NCBI GenBank assembly: GCA_030068525.1
Contig: JASJOS010000017.1
Span: 186,001 to 250,000, forward strand
Reading direction: 5' to 3'
DNA from: Xanthocytophaga flava
GTDB taxonomy: Bacteria > Bacteroidota > Bacteroidia > Cytophagales > 172606-1
Length of the DNA stretch: 64,000 nt
Shown here: positions 27,222-36,716 of the stretch, one piece after another
Layout: each line of letters starts with the position of its first letter
How positions within the stretch are numbered: the stretch's first letter is position 1
Program-made: the position numbers and the translations under genes
Notes under the pieces: model-generated
Told to the model about the DNA's origin: nothing
The model's input: only the letters and a program-made list of their open reading frames with translations
The model's database searches: none

Positions 27222-27854
27222 ATGAACATTACAGTTATAGGCGCTTCCTCTGGTATTGGGCTACTGGTAGTGAAACAGGCACTGGATAAGGGCTATCAGG
27301 TCACTACATTATCCAGACGAACACAATCCTTACCCGCACATACTGCATTGTCAGCGATTAGTGGGAGTGCTACTTCGGTCACTGATGTAAAACGAGCTAT
27401 TAGCAAGGCAGACGCAGTGATTGTCACCATTGGAAAGAGTTCTGACAAACAACCTTCTCTCTTTTCAGATACAGGCCGGGCACTGATTGCCGCTGCCACT
27501 GAATTACACACCCGTGTGCCTTTCCTGGCTATTACGGGATTTGGAGCAGGGGAGAGTCATCCGTATAATCCTTTGTGGGTAAAACTGGTGATGAATACGA
27601 TACTCAAAAAGGAATATGAAGACAAAACCCGATTTGAAAAGATGCTGGCAGACAGCTCACTTTGCTGGGAGATTGTACGGCCGGGTCTGCTCACCAACCG
27701 CTCCTGGACAGGGCAATATCAGGTGGTACCTGAACTTTACAAAGGAATGAAGGTCAGTAGTATTTCCCGAGCTGATGTGGCTGATTTTCTGCTGCGCCAG
27801 GCAGAAAACCCTACACTCTTACACAAGTATGTAGCACTTACCTATTCACGATAA
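27222..27854 (+). CDS. NAD(P)H-binding SDR-family protein (NmrA/atypical SDR)
   Basis: The 210-residue protein starts MNITVIGASSGIGLLVVKQA with the atypical-SDR glycine motif GASSGIG at residues 7-13, then a short Rossmann domain, ADAVIVTIGKSSD and FLAITGFGAGES. It lacks the Tyr-x3-Lys pair of classical SDRs, as in the NAD(P)-binding (NAD_binding_10) group. Its substrate is unknown. It lies between the AraC gene and the phosphatase gene on the same strand with short gaps. Confidence 0.8.
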   Translation: MNITVIGASSGIGLLVVKQALDKGYQVTTLSRRTQSLPAHTALSAISGSATSVTDVKRAISKADAVIVTIGKSSDKQPSLFSDTGRALIAAATELHTRVPFLAITGFGAGESHPYNPLWVKLVMNTILKKEYEDKTRFEKMLADSSLCWEIVRPGLLTNRSWTGQYQVVPELYKGMKVSSISRADVADFLLRQAENPTLLHKYVALTYSR

Positions 27855-27891
27855 ATCCACTTTATTTCTCACATTTTTGAATTGTAATTTC

Positions 27892-28728
27892 ATGAAGACT
27901 GAACGTAACACTATGCAGGAAATCGATGTGCCCTTTATTTTGGAAAGCATCCGTCATACAGGTGATACCTTTTTGCAAACATTTAAACAGAATAACATCC
28001 CACAAGATCAGGAAGAGCTGATGTCTCAATTTCAGGAAATAGATAAAAAATGTCTGGTGATGTTACAGGATGCCCTGAACCTAATGTATCTGGAGATTCC
28101 TTGGGCAGAGGATAGCGAATTTGACTTCGAACAACAAAAGCAACCGCTAGATTTGCCTGAGTTTTGGTTATGCGATTCTATGGATGGGGCTGTACAATAT
28201 ATGCGACACCTTCCGGGCTGGACTATCAATCTGGTATTGGTGAGAGAGGGGCGTCCGTATCTGGCTGTAATTTATGATCCTATGCAACAGGAGATGTACT
28301 GGGCTAAAGAAGGAGAAGGTGCCTATCTGAATGGCAAGCCTTTACAAGTGAAAGCGAAAAGCGAACTATGGTTAATGCTGAGTGTATTTGAACATCCCGC
28401 TCTTTCAAAAAGTGTAACAGGGCTGAATCACCGGATAGGGGCATCTGTAGAAGAGCTGTTAGACCAGTTTGGTACGGTACGTAACTATGGTCCACATGGT
28501 TTGCAGCTAGCCTGGCTGGGAGCCGGACGTATTGATGTGTTTTGTCAGGAAGGGTTGGATACCTATAACTGTCTTCCCGGTATTCTGATTGCCAAAGAAG
28601 CCGGTGCGCAGATTTCCACTACCGATGGCCGCGATTGGACCTGGGGCGCGGATAGTTTGTTTGTCGCAGCTCCGGGTGTGCTGGAAAGGTTTCTAAATAA
28701 AGAATCCAACGGTATGCTCTCGTTTTAA
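27892..28728 (+). CDS. Inositol monophosphatase-family phosphatase
   Basis: This protein of about 278 residues belongs to the Mg-dependent inositol-monophosphatase/CysQ superfamily, which removes phosphate from inositol phosphates, fructose-1,6-bisphosphate or 3'-phosphoadenosine phosphate. The first metal motif is LCDSMDGAVQYM where DPxDGT is usual, and the second is GLDTYNCLPGILIAKEAGA for the common WDxAAG form; the active-site changes (DSMDG, DTYNC) make a divergent or altered activity likely. The open frame begins at a TTG (27877), but ATG 27892 is the better start. It follows the SDR gene by 37 bp. Confidence 0.75.
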   Translation: MKTERNTMQEIDVPFILESIRHTGDTFLQTFKQNNIPQDQEELMSQFQEIDKKCLVMLQDALNLMYLEIPWAEDSEFDFEQQKQPLDLPEFWLCDSMDGAVQYMRHLPGWTINLVLVREGRPYLAVIYDPMQQEMYWAKEGEGAYLNGKPLQVKAKSELWLMLSVFEHPALSKSVTGLNHRIGASVEELLDQFGTVRNYGPHGLQLAWLGAGRIDVFCQEGLDTYNCLPGILIAKEAGAQISTTDGRDWTWGADSLFVAAPGVLERFLNKESNGMLSF

Positions 28729-28809
28729 CCAATCTTAGCTAATTAAAATTAGCCATTCCAAATTTTAAGAAAAGAATATCACATCTTTTAGAAAAAGAAA
28801 AACAAAGAA

Positions 28810-29064
28810 GTCACAAAGAGAGTTATGGTTACTTTAATCGTGTGCGGTAGTATAGGTGCGTGAGGATAAAAATTCCGCGGGCCTAGCGTTGGCCCTGTGG
28901 GGCGAAGCTTTGGAATTTTTTGCCCTTTTTTGGTTACTTTTTTGGGCAAGCAAAAAAGTAACAGGCCATAGGAAGAAACATGTTCCAGACTTTAAACCAA
29001 CCTTGGATACTTGCAAGCAAAAAGTGAAGAAGCTACAAGTAGAGTGATGAAAGGGGCAATAAAC
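28810..29064. repeat. Module 2 element, copy F (short form)
   Basis: The outer stem AAAAATTCC (28868-28876) pairs with GGAATTTTT (28912-28920) round GGGCC/GGCCC. Here the CACCAAA hairpin is missing, and instead GTTACTTTTTTG (28933-28944) pairs perfectly over 12 bp with CAAAAAAGTAAC (28951-28962) with the loop GGCAAG. The tail resembles those of copies A and E (GAAGAAGCT ... GGCAATAAAC). Confidence 0.85.
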
Positions 29065-29093
29065 AAACTCAGGACGATAGCTTCCTCAAAACT

Positions 29094-29134
29094 AACCCAA
29101 GCCTACACTCTTTGCAAAAGTATAAGCTTGGGTT
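29094..29134 (-). terminator. Probable terminator of the chemoreceptor gene
   Basis: AACCCAAGC (29094-29102) and GCTTGGGTT (29126-29134) form a 9-bp stem about 45 bp downstream of the stop codon of the minus-strand chemoreceptor gene. On that strand the stem is followed by AGTTTTGAGG, a short T-containing run. Confidence 0.6.
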
Positions 29135-29176
29135 TTACTCATATCCTGAACTTGGGATAACTCATATAGTAGATAG

Positions 29177-30883
29177 TTACGCACCTACTGTATACTCACT
29201 CAGATCAATCGTATTTTTCTTTTTGGACGCCTGTTCTGCCGTTTTTTGAAGTTTCTGATAAGCAAATTTTTCCAGTTTAAAGAAAGAGATAACATCTTTC
29301 AGTTGTTCTGCCTGAGCCGATAGTTCTTCAGAGCTGGTTGCCATCTCTTCAGATGCTGCTGCATTCTGCTGAATTACCTGATTCAGTTGTTGTATAGCCA
29401 GACTTATTTGTTCTGTTCCTGAATTCTGTTCCAGGCTTGCAGCCGATATCTCCTGCACCAGATGCGAGGTTTTCTGAATATTAGGTACCATCTGCTCCAG
29501 TATTTTGCCTGATTTGTCTGCTGTTAGCACACTGGATTTAGACAGTCCGTCAATTTCCAAGGCTGCTGTCTGGCTTCTTTCTGCTAGTTTGCGAACCTCT
29601 GCTGCCACAACGGCAAATCCTTTACCATGTTCACCGGCACGGGCCGCTTCTACCGCTGCATTCAGGGCCAACAGATTAGTCTGACGGGCAATCTCACCTA
29701 CAATGGAAATCTTTTCAGCAATGATCTTCATGGATGCGACTGTATTACGTACCGATTCATTGCCTGTTTTAATATCTTCTGTTGCTTGCAGCGCTATCTT
29801 CTCGGTTTGTTGTGCATTGTCTGTATTCTGGCTTATGTTTGAACTCATTTGTTCAATAGAGGAAGATACTTCTTCGATAGAGGCGGCCTGTTCGGTTGCT
29901 CCCTGAGACACCTGTTGAGCTGATGCACTCATCTGCAAACTGGCCGAAGCTATGTTATCAGCACCTTGCATAATCATGCCCATAATATCCCGCAGACGAT
30001 TGACCATCTCTGTTAATGCTGTATCTAGTTCGCCTTCTACCTGATGACTTTGATCTATAGAAAGATCTCCTGCCGCCACACGTTTAGCCAGATCCACACT
30101 AGAACGTAGTTTGCTGATCATATACCGAATCTGATCCAATAGTGCACCAATCTCATCATGATCATAATCGTCAATGGTTACAGAGAAGTTGCCTGCCGCC
30201 AGTGAGGTAATGGCATCGTGTGCTTGTTTCAATGATTTTCTCAGTGAAGTAATGATCCAGAAACCAATACCTGCAGCCAAAAGTGCACCTATTCCAACCA
30301 GTAGAAGCATTTTGGTTTGTCCATCTGCATAAATGGCGGCTGTTTCTCCTTTTGCTTTTGCCAGCGATTCTTCATTGCGTTTTACTATTCTGCTCATAAT
30401 AGTAGACGACTCGGTAGCTATTTTTCTGTTTACTGTACTGGATAATATATAGGCTGCCTGATTGCTTGAGTCTGTATTAATAGTGAATGACAGATATTTT
30501 AGTTTTTTAAAGTTCTTGTTGTAGTCCTTCCATGCTGTTTGAAACTGTCCGATCAGCTCCTTGTCCTCTTTACTGGAAAGAGATTCCAGTTCTTCCAGAC
30601 GTTTGCCCATTTCAGCATTGCGTGATTCGCTATCATCGATCCACTCCTGCATCTGGTCCTTATCACGAGTGATAATCAAGTCTTTTTCTCTCTTGGTAAT
30701 AAACTGGACATCTTCAGCAATTTTGGCTGACAAAGTGATTAATCGGGCATTTATATCGACAATCTCATTCACCCGTGCATTGATAATACTGGTGTTGCGA
30801 TTGCCCATAAAGAAGATCACTCCAGCTAAAAGCAGAAGGGCAGAAAACGCTAGAATTAGTTTTACTTTTATTGAGAGTTGCAT
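29177..30883 (-). CDS. Methyl-accepting chemotaxis protein
   Basis: This 568-residue membrane chemoreceptor has an N-terminal membrane segment ([19 protein letters not shown]), a periplasmic four-helix-bundle sensor (about 28-185), a second segment ([20 protein letters not shown]), a HAMP domain, and a signalling domain whose tip [20 protein letters not shown] and [20 protein letters not shown] is complete. It senses a small ligand or redox/energy state and signals through CheW/CheA. No other chemotaxis genes are near. In gliding Bacteroidota such receptors can steer surface motility, but that is inference. Confidence 0.94.
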   Translation of the reverse strand: MQLSIKVKLILAFSALLLLAGVIFFMGNRNTSIINARVNEIVDINARLITLSAKIAEDVQFITKREKDLIITRDKDQMQEWIDDSESRNAEMGKRLEELESLSSKEDKELIGQFQTAWKDYNKNFKKLKYLSFTINTDSSNQAAYILSSTVNRKIATESSTIMSRIVKRNEESLAKAKGETAAIYADGQTKMLLLVGIGALLAAGIGFWIITSLRKSLKQAHDAITSLAAGNFSVTIDDYDHDEIGALLDQIRYMISKLRSSVDLAKRVAAGDLSIDQSHQVEGELDTALTEMVNRLRDIMGMIMQGADNIASASLQMSASAQQVSQGATEQAASIEEVSSSIEQMSSNISQNTDNAQQTEKIALQATEDIKTGNESVRNTVASMKIIAEKISIVGEIARQTNLLALNAAVEAARAGEHGKGFAVVAAEVRKLAERSQTAALEIDGLSKSSVLTADKSGKILEQMVPNIQKTSHLVQEISAASLEQNSGTEQISLAIQQLNQVIQQNAAASEEMATSSEELSAQAEQLKDVISFFKLEKFAYQKLQKTAEQASKKKNTIDLSEYTVGA

Positions 30884-31583
30884 GCTCGTAAGACTTTTAA
30901 GAATTTTATAGTAAGAGATATACAGAACAAGAAATATGGAAAAGGAAATAGGATTCTATTAATTTATTTGTCATTTATCAATCATTGGATTTAAATCTAT
31001 GTGATAACATGATATTATTAATGTTGAGTCACATGATTTTCTACTTATTCTATTTGCATATTGTTTTAATAAGGTATATGTAAACTTTTTTTGGGATAAG
31101 GTAGCAGGTAGTAAGCGCTGATTTTTTTCTTTTTTACCCAAATAGGATCACCTGACGTTCTCTCAAAAATGAAAGAGAACTCTGGTACTATTTAAAGTCA
31201 ATTGCTTTTTATATATATAAATCCTGACCATGGACAAAGGAAAAGTTTACTCCTGACAACTTCGCATCTCTACATAAAAACTACGAGTACTAATGTCCTG
31301 AACGGATGTGTTTTAGCTATAGATAAGTAATCAAAAGTAGAAAGAAAAATAACCAAAGGATATATGGTTTTGAGTAGATTCTTACATACTTCTGAATAGT
31401 AAGATTATGCTCTTGAAAGAGAGATGGAGAGGAGAAAATGTATAAAACCTACATTGTTCTTCAGAGTAAAAACTCCAAAGAACAATGTACTTCTTATGTA
31501 AAATTTTGTCTTTGAAAGCTATAAACGTTCTTATCCACACACCGGTGATCAAACTTGCCAGTATGGTTGTATAATCTGAGCTA
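30884..31583. other. Long AT-rich intergenic region with hairpins
   Basis: No gene is recognised in 700 bp. A strong hairpin lies at 31450-31489: TACATTGTTCTT and AAGAACAATGTA pair over 12 bp, and inside them GAGT-AAAA-ACTC pairs again, leaving only a CA/CA internal loop. It is about 95 bp after the end of the minus-strand Crp/Fnr gene and could end its transcript. A weaker one, GTTCTCT/AGAGAAC, is at 31157-31180. Confidence 0.5.
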
Positions 31584-32159
31584 CTAGGAGGATACCAGTC
31601 TTTTTCGGATACGGCTTAAGGATTGCGGTTTCACACCTACAAACGAAGAAGTATAGTACTGAGGAATGCGTTGTTGTAAATCAGGATAGGTTTCCATAAA
31701 ATGCAGATACCGTTTTTCAGGAGGATGTGTATACAGGGATGTGATCTTACGGATGGCGTCTACAAAAATCTGCTCACATACAATCCTGCCAAACTTTTGT
31801 CCTTCTCTGATCTGTTCATAAAATACCTGAAGATGATCATAGGAGATGGTCAGAAAGTGGCTGTCCTCAATAAACTGGATATTTTTATTAGAGGCTGAGT
31901 GATCCAGAAAACTTTCATAATTGCACATAAAGTTGCCTTCTTTTCCAAAGTCATAAATCATTTCCTCCCCATCATTATTGATAAAATACCGTATGAGGCC
32001 CTTTACAAGAAACCCTACCTGACGACACACCTCACCCTCTTGCAGGAAATAGTCTCCTTTGGCAGCCGTCTTTTCTTTAAACAACTGCTTTATACAGGTT
32101 ATTTCCTGTTCATCAAGAGAAATGACACTACTAATAGCTTGAATCAGGGTGGTATGCAT
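31584..32159 (-). CDS. Crp/Fnr-family transcriptional regulator
   Basis: The 191-residue protein has the cyclic-nucleotide-binding-like fold (AAKGDYFLQEGEVCRQVGFL, GLIRYFINNDGEEMIYDFGK) and a C-terminal helix-turn-helix (YYTSSFVGVKPQSLSRIRKR). It is of the same type and length as the regulator at 20937-21524, with the same LSRIRKR end. Cyclic-nucleotide contact residues of Crp are not evident. It is a single gene; targets are unknown. Confidence 0.85.
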   Translation of the reverse strand: MHTTLIQAISSVISLDEQEITCIKQLFKEKTAAKGDYFLQEGEVCRQVGFLVKGLIRYFINNDGEEMIYDFGKEGNFMCNYESFLDHSASNKNIQFIEDSHFLTISYDHLQVFYEQIREGQKFGRIVCEQIFVDAIRKITSLYTHPPEKRYLHFMETYPDLQQRIPQYYTSSFVGVKPQSLSRIRKRLVSS

Positions 32160-32284
32160 GAGGAGAGAAGTAAGCGTTTGTCTACGAAGCTAGGAGAAAA
32201 CAGTGAAATGTCCTAGTGGAAGGAAAATACTATGTAAGAACAAATACTACAGTAATGTATGGAGATAGAAGCTTGTTCTCCTTA

Positions 32285-33043
32285 TCAGGAAATTGCTACT
32301 GATTTCCGTTTGTTTCTTAGGTTTAACAATGCCCATACAACACTGACAAGAAAGATACTGGCATAAAAAGATTGATAATTATAAGGTGAATCAAAAGGGA
32401 AGAAAGGTTCCTGATTCAATGCATTACATAATGCTGTAAAAAACAGATTTTTTGTCAGCATGTAAATCATCAATAGTGATAGCCCAATTCCAAAATCAAT
32501 ACATACATATTTAAGGATTGTTTCTGTGGCAAGGTTATAATGAAAAATACTGGCAGGGATATCCACGAGTGCAAATAAAATAGTGATACAAAAGAAAAGA
32601 GGAAATGGTACCAGAGGTTCAAGAGATTGACTGTATCGATAAGGGAAATATCGGAATAAAAATTCTTCGATGAATGCAGCAGGTAAAATATATAAAAAAA
32701 ATCTTACTAGAAACAATTCCATGCGCCATAAAGGATCTGAAAGCAAGCTTGGAGAAGAGAAGCTAAAAATTGAAATAGCTGTTAGTATATGTACCAATAT
32801 CATTGCACCAAATGCAAACAGAATTGGCTTTCTTTGTAATGGCTCTGTTACTATATATCTTTCTGTTTGTAGGAGATAGTATGTACAACTAATCTGAATG
32901 GCATAAATAACAAGGTTGGCTGAAATAATAACTTCCAGCTGTTGTAACAGATGATGACTTAGTTGTCCATAAAACAACCAGTTAAAAAGTATAATTATCA
33001 GGATATTGACTAAGAGAATATACACCAACTTATATCCATTCAT
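32285..33043 (-). CDS. CPBP-family intramembrane metalloprotease
   Basis: The protein of about 252 residues has six or seven membrane segments and the CPBP (Rce1/Abi) motifs: AAFIEEFLFRYFPYR with the EExxxR signature, FALVDIPASIFHYN for motif 2, and LFFTALCNALNQEP near the C-terminus where HxxxN/D is usual. The last histidine appears replaced (TALCN), so catalysis is not certain. The frame can be read from a TTG at 33067, but ATG 33043 starts right before the first membrane helix. The natural substrate is unknown; bacterial members act in peptide processing or bacteriocin self-immunity. Confidence 0.7.
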   Translation of the reverse strand: MNGYKLVYILLVNILIIILFNWLFYGQLSHHLLQQLEVIISANLVIYAIQISCTYYLLQTERYIVTEPLQRKPILFAFGAMILVHILTAISIFSFSSPSLLSDPLWRMELFLVRFFLYILPAAFIEEFLFRYFPYRYSQSLEPLVPFPLFFCITILFALVDIPASIFHYNLATETILKYVCIDFGIGLSLLMIYMLTKNLFFTALCNALNQEPFFPFDSPYNYQSFYASIFLVSVVWALLNLRNKRKSVAIS

Positions 33044-33067
33044 AGTTGTGGGAATTATATAAATCAA

Positions 33068-33483
33068 TCAAAAATATCTCAAATAACCAATGACAAAAAA
33101 GCTGTAATGTTGTATTGTCAGGAGCATCGGGAAACTACACATATAGTGATAGTATAATACAATAAAAATGTGAGATTCAAAAAATCCTTTGTTCTTTAAA
33201 ATCTCTTTGTTGCTTCCTCTTCTGCGTATTCCATCCTGAAGATCACTAAGGAATCTCTGTCGTTCTACCAAAATTTCTTCTGCAAATTGGTTAATTTGAT
33301 AATTCTCATAAAAATGTGTAATTTTTTTCCAAGAAAAATTGTATTAATTTAGACAGGCGAAGCTCCCAGACTGTCAAAAATAGTACATATTATTCACCAA
33401 GCATCCCAATTGATTGATATTCAGTTAATTTAAAGGTATTGGTAATTACACTATTTGTAATTCATCCTATTTTCATTTCTCTT
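33068..33483. other. Divergent intergenic region, nothing recognised
   Basis: The 416-bp AT-rich gap between the CPBP gene and the HNH gene shows no convincing gene or repeat. A 67-codon minus-strand frame within it has no start context or similarity I recognise. Confidence 0.5.
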
Positions 33484-34005
33484 ATGGGTAAGAAAGTATT
33501 GGTATTAAATCAGGATTATTCAGCTCTCACGATCTGCAGTGTAGAAAAAGCCTTTATTCTTGTATTTCTGGACAAAGCAGAGTTAGTGAGTGAATCACAA
33601 TCAAATTATTTACGAACCATATCCTCTACATTTCCGATGCCTTCCATCATCCGGTTGCATCGGTATGTGCATCTGCCTTTCAAAGGGGTGATCCTGACCC
33701 GGCAGAACATTTTTAAACGAGATGGACATCGGTGCCAGTATTGTGGTACACACGAAGACCTGACCCTTGACCACGTATTACCTAAGTCACGTGGTGGCAA
33801 GTCGTCCTGGGACAATCTGGTGGCTGCCTGCCGGCGATGCAACGCCCGCAAAGGTGACTACACCCCGGAAGAAGCCGAAATGGCCCTGAGACAAAAGCCC
33901 TATCGTCCGTCGTTTATTATGTTCCTGCGTGATTTTTCAGGACACCTGGAAGATGACTGGCATCCGTATCTGAGTAAAAAGATGAAAGCGTTTGATTACG
34001 AATAA
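33484..34005 (+). CDS. HNH endonuclease
   Basis: The 173-residue protein has an N-terminal VLVLNQDYSALTICSVEKAF domain typical of Bacteroidota and cyanobacterial stand-alone HNH proteins, and a complete HNH core: C84-x2-C87, D96-H97, N111, C116-x2-C119 and N120-x2-K123 (FKRDGHRCQYCGTHEDL, DHVLPKSRGGKSSWDNL, CRRCNARKGD). All metal and catalytic residues are present. The frame opens earlier at a TTG (33439), but ATG 33484 is clearly the start. It is not linked to a methylase, so a classical restriction role is unlikely; function is unknown. Confidence 0.9.
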   Translation: MGKKVLVLNQDYSALTICSVEKAFILVFLDKAELVSESQSNYLRTISSTFPMPSIIRLHRYVHLPFKGVILTRQNIFKRDGHRCQYCGTHEDLTLDHVLPKSRGGKSSWDNLVAACRRCNARKGDYTPEEAEMALRQKPYRPSFIMFLRDFSGHLEDDWHPYLSKKMKAFDYE

Positions 34006-34037
34006 CGCTTTCTTTACCACTTATTGGCTAACAGCTT

Positions 34038-34472
34038 ATGGAAGCTACCATTTTCTATTCGCGGAAAAATGCCTTTACAGCCATCACATTTGGCGTCATT
34101 GCACTGATTCTGGTGGCAGTAACAGTGCTTACTTTGTGGACTAAGCCGCTTTCGATGGTATGGATTCCGGTTGTAGTGGTACTGGCAGTATTGGTCTGGG
34201 TATGGACACGCACTTTTTATAGTATTGACGGAAACTATCTCTACTACCAATCGGGGCCAATACGTGGCAAAATAGCCATCTCACAAATACGGCAGATGGA
34301 TGTCAATCAAACACTATGGGTAGGCTTTCGCCCTGCTTTGAGTACAGGCGGAATTATCATTCATTACAATAAGTGGGATGAGATCTATATTTCTCCAAAA
34401 GACAGCGACAGATTTGTTGCAACTCTAACTACTGCTAATGAGAACATACAGGTGAATGTAAAGGAGACCTAA
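34038..34472 (+). CDS. Membrane protein with bacterial PH-like domain
   Basis: The 144-residue protein has two membrane helices (AITFGVIALILVAVTVLTL and MVWIPVVVVLAVLVWVWT), followed by a beta-rich domain (FYSIDGNYLYYQSGPIRGKI, ISQIRQMDVNQTLWVGFRPA, KWDEIYISPKDSDRFVATL) that fits the bacterial pleckstrin-homology group. It lies 32 bp after the HNH gene on the same strand and may share its transcript. Function is unknown. Confidence 0.65.
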   Translation: MEATIFYSRKNAFTAITFGVIALILVAVTVLTLWTKPLSMVWIPVVVVLAVLVWVWTRTFYSIDGNYLYYQSGPIRGKIAISQIRQMDVNQTLWVGFRPALSTGGIIIHYNKWDEIYISPKDSDRFVATLTTANENIQVNVKET

Positions 34473-34496
34473 TCTAGGTGGCCTGCATATCCTGAT

Positions 34497-35777
34497 TTAT
34501 ATTTTTGGTGACAGTTTCAGTTTTAGAATCAATGGTTTTTTTAGCTTTTCGGAGTTGGTATAGGAGCCATCCGGATTCAGATTGCGTAACTGGCTGTTGG
34601 CAATATAGAAAAACTCATCTCCCACAATTGTTCCTGTAGTAGGAATCACAAAGTCTGGATGAAAAGACTGGAGGGTTTGGGCTTTGACGAGCTTCTTCTT
34701 GTCTTTATCCAGATACAGCCGTATAATCCGGTCGTCATTATTCCCCGAATCCTGGATCGCGACAAGTGTACCTTTGTAGATATATAACCCATCAATACCA
34801 TTCAGGTAGGTTACCTGGTTAGTTGCAATCCGATAATAGTTGCCTGTGGTGAGTTCTATACAGGTTAGGCCTGTCAAATCGGCTACATAGAGATTTTCTT
34901 CTTTTTCATCCATCGCAATGCCATTGGGGTAGATGAAGTCGACTTCTTTCAGTAAAGGTACTATCTGGTTGGTATTGGGTTGGATAGTGAGTACCTGTCC
35001 GCCTTTGCTATCGGTAAAGTAAACGGCATTGTTGCGGGTAATCACTATGTCATTGAAAAGGTGTGCTCCTGTTTTGTTGTCCAGCAGATACTTGTGACGC
35101 AGTTTCCCAGTAGAAATGTTATACTGGAAGATGCCGGAATACCCATTCAGCGAATCTCTTTCAGATGCACTGCATACCCATAGCGATTGACCATCTTTGC
35201 TTACTTTCATCCCCAGCACCGAAAACATCCCATCCTGTTGAGAGGCTACCCAGTCATGCTCGCCTGCCAGTGGGGTATAAGAGGCAATCTTATTTTTAGC
35301 CAGGCTGCCGATAAAAAATTGTTCTCCCTGTGAGGTTGTTGCAATGCCTTCCGGAATCAGTAACGGGTCTGACAGCTCAAATGCTTTTGAGCTGTTTTGT
35401 ACAGGCTGTCGGTTTTGGGCAAACTGCTCACGAATCTTTAGGAAATTTTTATGGGTTGTCAGTGCCTGAAAGTTTTCGTTTTCCTCTGGTTGGTAGGGAA
35501 GCCTCAGCACGGCTAGCTGACCGAGTAAGGCGAGACTTTGCTGAGTAAGGCCTGACTGACATTGACACTGAGCTAGTTTATATAACACATTGGGATGTTC
35601 CAGCCGTTTCTGTAACTGAGAGCCAATGTTTACACACTGGCTATAGTCTTTGGCCGTATACACTTGTATGAATTTCTGATACTGGGCAAGTATGCTCAGG
35701 GAATCTGAAGAGGATTGTGCCTGCAGAGAGGTTACACAGGCTAACAACATACACACACTACTCAGAAGAGTTTTCAT
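34497..35777 (-). CDS. Exported SMP-30/NHL-type beta-propeller protein
   Basis: The 426-residue protein has a signal peptide (MKTLLSSVCMLLACVTSLQA), a short helical N-terminal part with TPR character (about 30-100; QLQKRLEHPNVLYKLAQCQ), and a six-bladed propeller of the SMP-30/gluconolactonase-like type (LIPEGIATTSQGEQFFIGSL, YPNGIAMDEKEENLYVADLT, GIDGLYIYKGTLVAIQDSG). Metal-ligand residues are not clear enough to claim lactonase activity. It converges on the PH-domain gene with a 24-bp gap. Confidence 0.7.
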   Translation of the reverse strand: MKTLLSSVCMLLACVTSLQAQSSSDSLSILAQYQKFIQVYTAKDYSQCVNIGSQLQKRLEHPNVLYKLAQCQCQSGLTQQSLALLGQLAVLRLPYQPEENENFQALTTHKNFLKIREQFAQNRQPVQNSSKAFELSDPLLIPEGIATTSQGEQFFIGSLAKNKIASYTPLAGEHDWVASQQDGMFSVLGMKVSKDGQSLWVCSASERDSLNGYSGIFQYNISTGKLRHKYLLDNKTGAHLFNDIVITRNNAVYFTDSKGGQVLTIQPNTNQIVPLLKEVDFIYPNGIAMDEKEENLYVADLTGLTCIELTTGNYYRIATNQVTYLNGIDGLYIYKGTLVAIQDSGNNDDRIIRLYLDKDKKKLVKAQTLQSFHPDFVIPTTGTIVGDEFFYIANSQLRNLNPDGSYTNSEKLKKPLILKLKLSPKI

Positions 35778-36012
35778 AAAGGAACCAATTGACTTTGTGG
35801 TAGTTATAAAAGTATTTTGTTTAAAAATAGGGGTAGAAGATATAGAAGGAAAATAGATAATGATATGTGGGAATTAGGTTACCTGATTGGTTTGTATATG
35901 GTTATTCCTGCCTTGTTTCCTGGAGGGATTTAAGACTATGATAGGATCATTCGCTTTTACAGCATTATTTTACTGATGCTTTTAGAACCAACATCAGGTA
36001 CAAGATTTATAC

Positions 36013-36609
36013 ATGTATTCACAACACAACTGGACAGCCACAGAAGTCGCCACCTTTGTCCTGGAACTCCGGCGGGTAATAAGCTGGACACAAAGACTTG
36101 CCGCAAATTTTGATCCCATTCATCAATCCTATGGTAGAGTATTTCGGCAAACCAATCCTGAGATAGGAGGTACAAAATTGTATACATTTGAAGAGAATGG
36201 TGGCTATCGCTGTGACACAGACAAATACTATCCTGATCACTTGAGAGAAATGCTTCAACTGGCAAAAAATGCCAGACCACACTATGCCACTGAAGATTTG
36301 AAGGAACTACTGAAACAAGGAAGAATACTGTCCTTCGAGACATGTAACACCACTTGTGATGGAGCAGCTGAGCATGAGAGTAAGACTTTTTTTGATCTGG
36401 GTGATACGCCACCCATTGATACATGGTTTTTTCTGAAAAATAAGTATATGCATGCAGATCATCTTTGTACGCAAGCCTTATTTTGCTGGATACCCAAAGC
36501 GTTTGAGTCAGTTGTTCAGGCGGGAATAGATGTAGAGGTCTATGAAAGCTATCGCTGGCTGGATGAAAACGATCCGTATATGTACTATACCATACAGTCT
36601 GCCTGTTAA
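36013..36609 (+). CDS. Hypothetical protein
   Basis: The 198-residue protein is not recognised. It lacks a signal peptide and membrane segments and looks soluble and cytosolic. It holds several cysteines and histidines (FETCNTTCDGAAEHES, YMHADHLCTQALFCWIPKAF) that could bind a metal, though no known motif is seen. The C-terminal part has many aromatic and acidic residues (YESYRWLDENDPYMYYTI). It converges with the reductase gene at 36717. Confidence 0.6.
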   Translation: MYSQHNWTATEVATFVLELRRVISWTQRLAANFDPIHQSYGRVFRQTNPEIGGTKLYTFEENGGYRCDTDKYYPDHLREMLQLAKNARPHYATEDLKELLKQGRILSFETCNTTCDGAAEHESKTFFDLGDTPPIDTWFFLKNKYMHADHLCTQALFCWIPKAFESVVQAGIDVEVYESYRWLDENDPYMYYTIQSAC

Positions 36610-36654
36610 TGAAACAGGATCACGGTTATTTCTTTGTATTCATAGTAGAAAGAA

Positions 36655-36707
36655 GGCCTGGCTATTACTCCGTAATTTTCTGAAAATTATAGTTTAACAG
36701 CCAGGCC
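36655..36707. terminator. Two-way terminator hairpin
   Basis: GGCCTGGCT (36655-36663) and AGCCAGGCC (36699-36707) are perfect 9-bp complements in the 107-bp gap between convergent genes, with further A/T pairing inside. It can serve both transcripts. Confidence 0.55.
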
Positions 36708-36716
36708 ATACGTTTA

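Noticed and set aside
33439..34005. HNH endonuclease as part of a restriction or retron-like defence system
   Set aside because: No methyltransferase, reverse transcriptase, ATPase or other partner is adjacent; the neighbour is a small PH-domain membrane protein.
36013..36609. Metal-binding or zinc-finger protein call for the hypothetical gene
   Set aside because: Cysteines and histidines are present but their spacing fits no motif I know.
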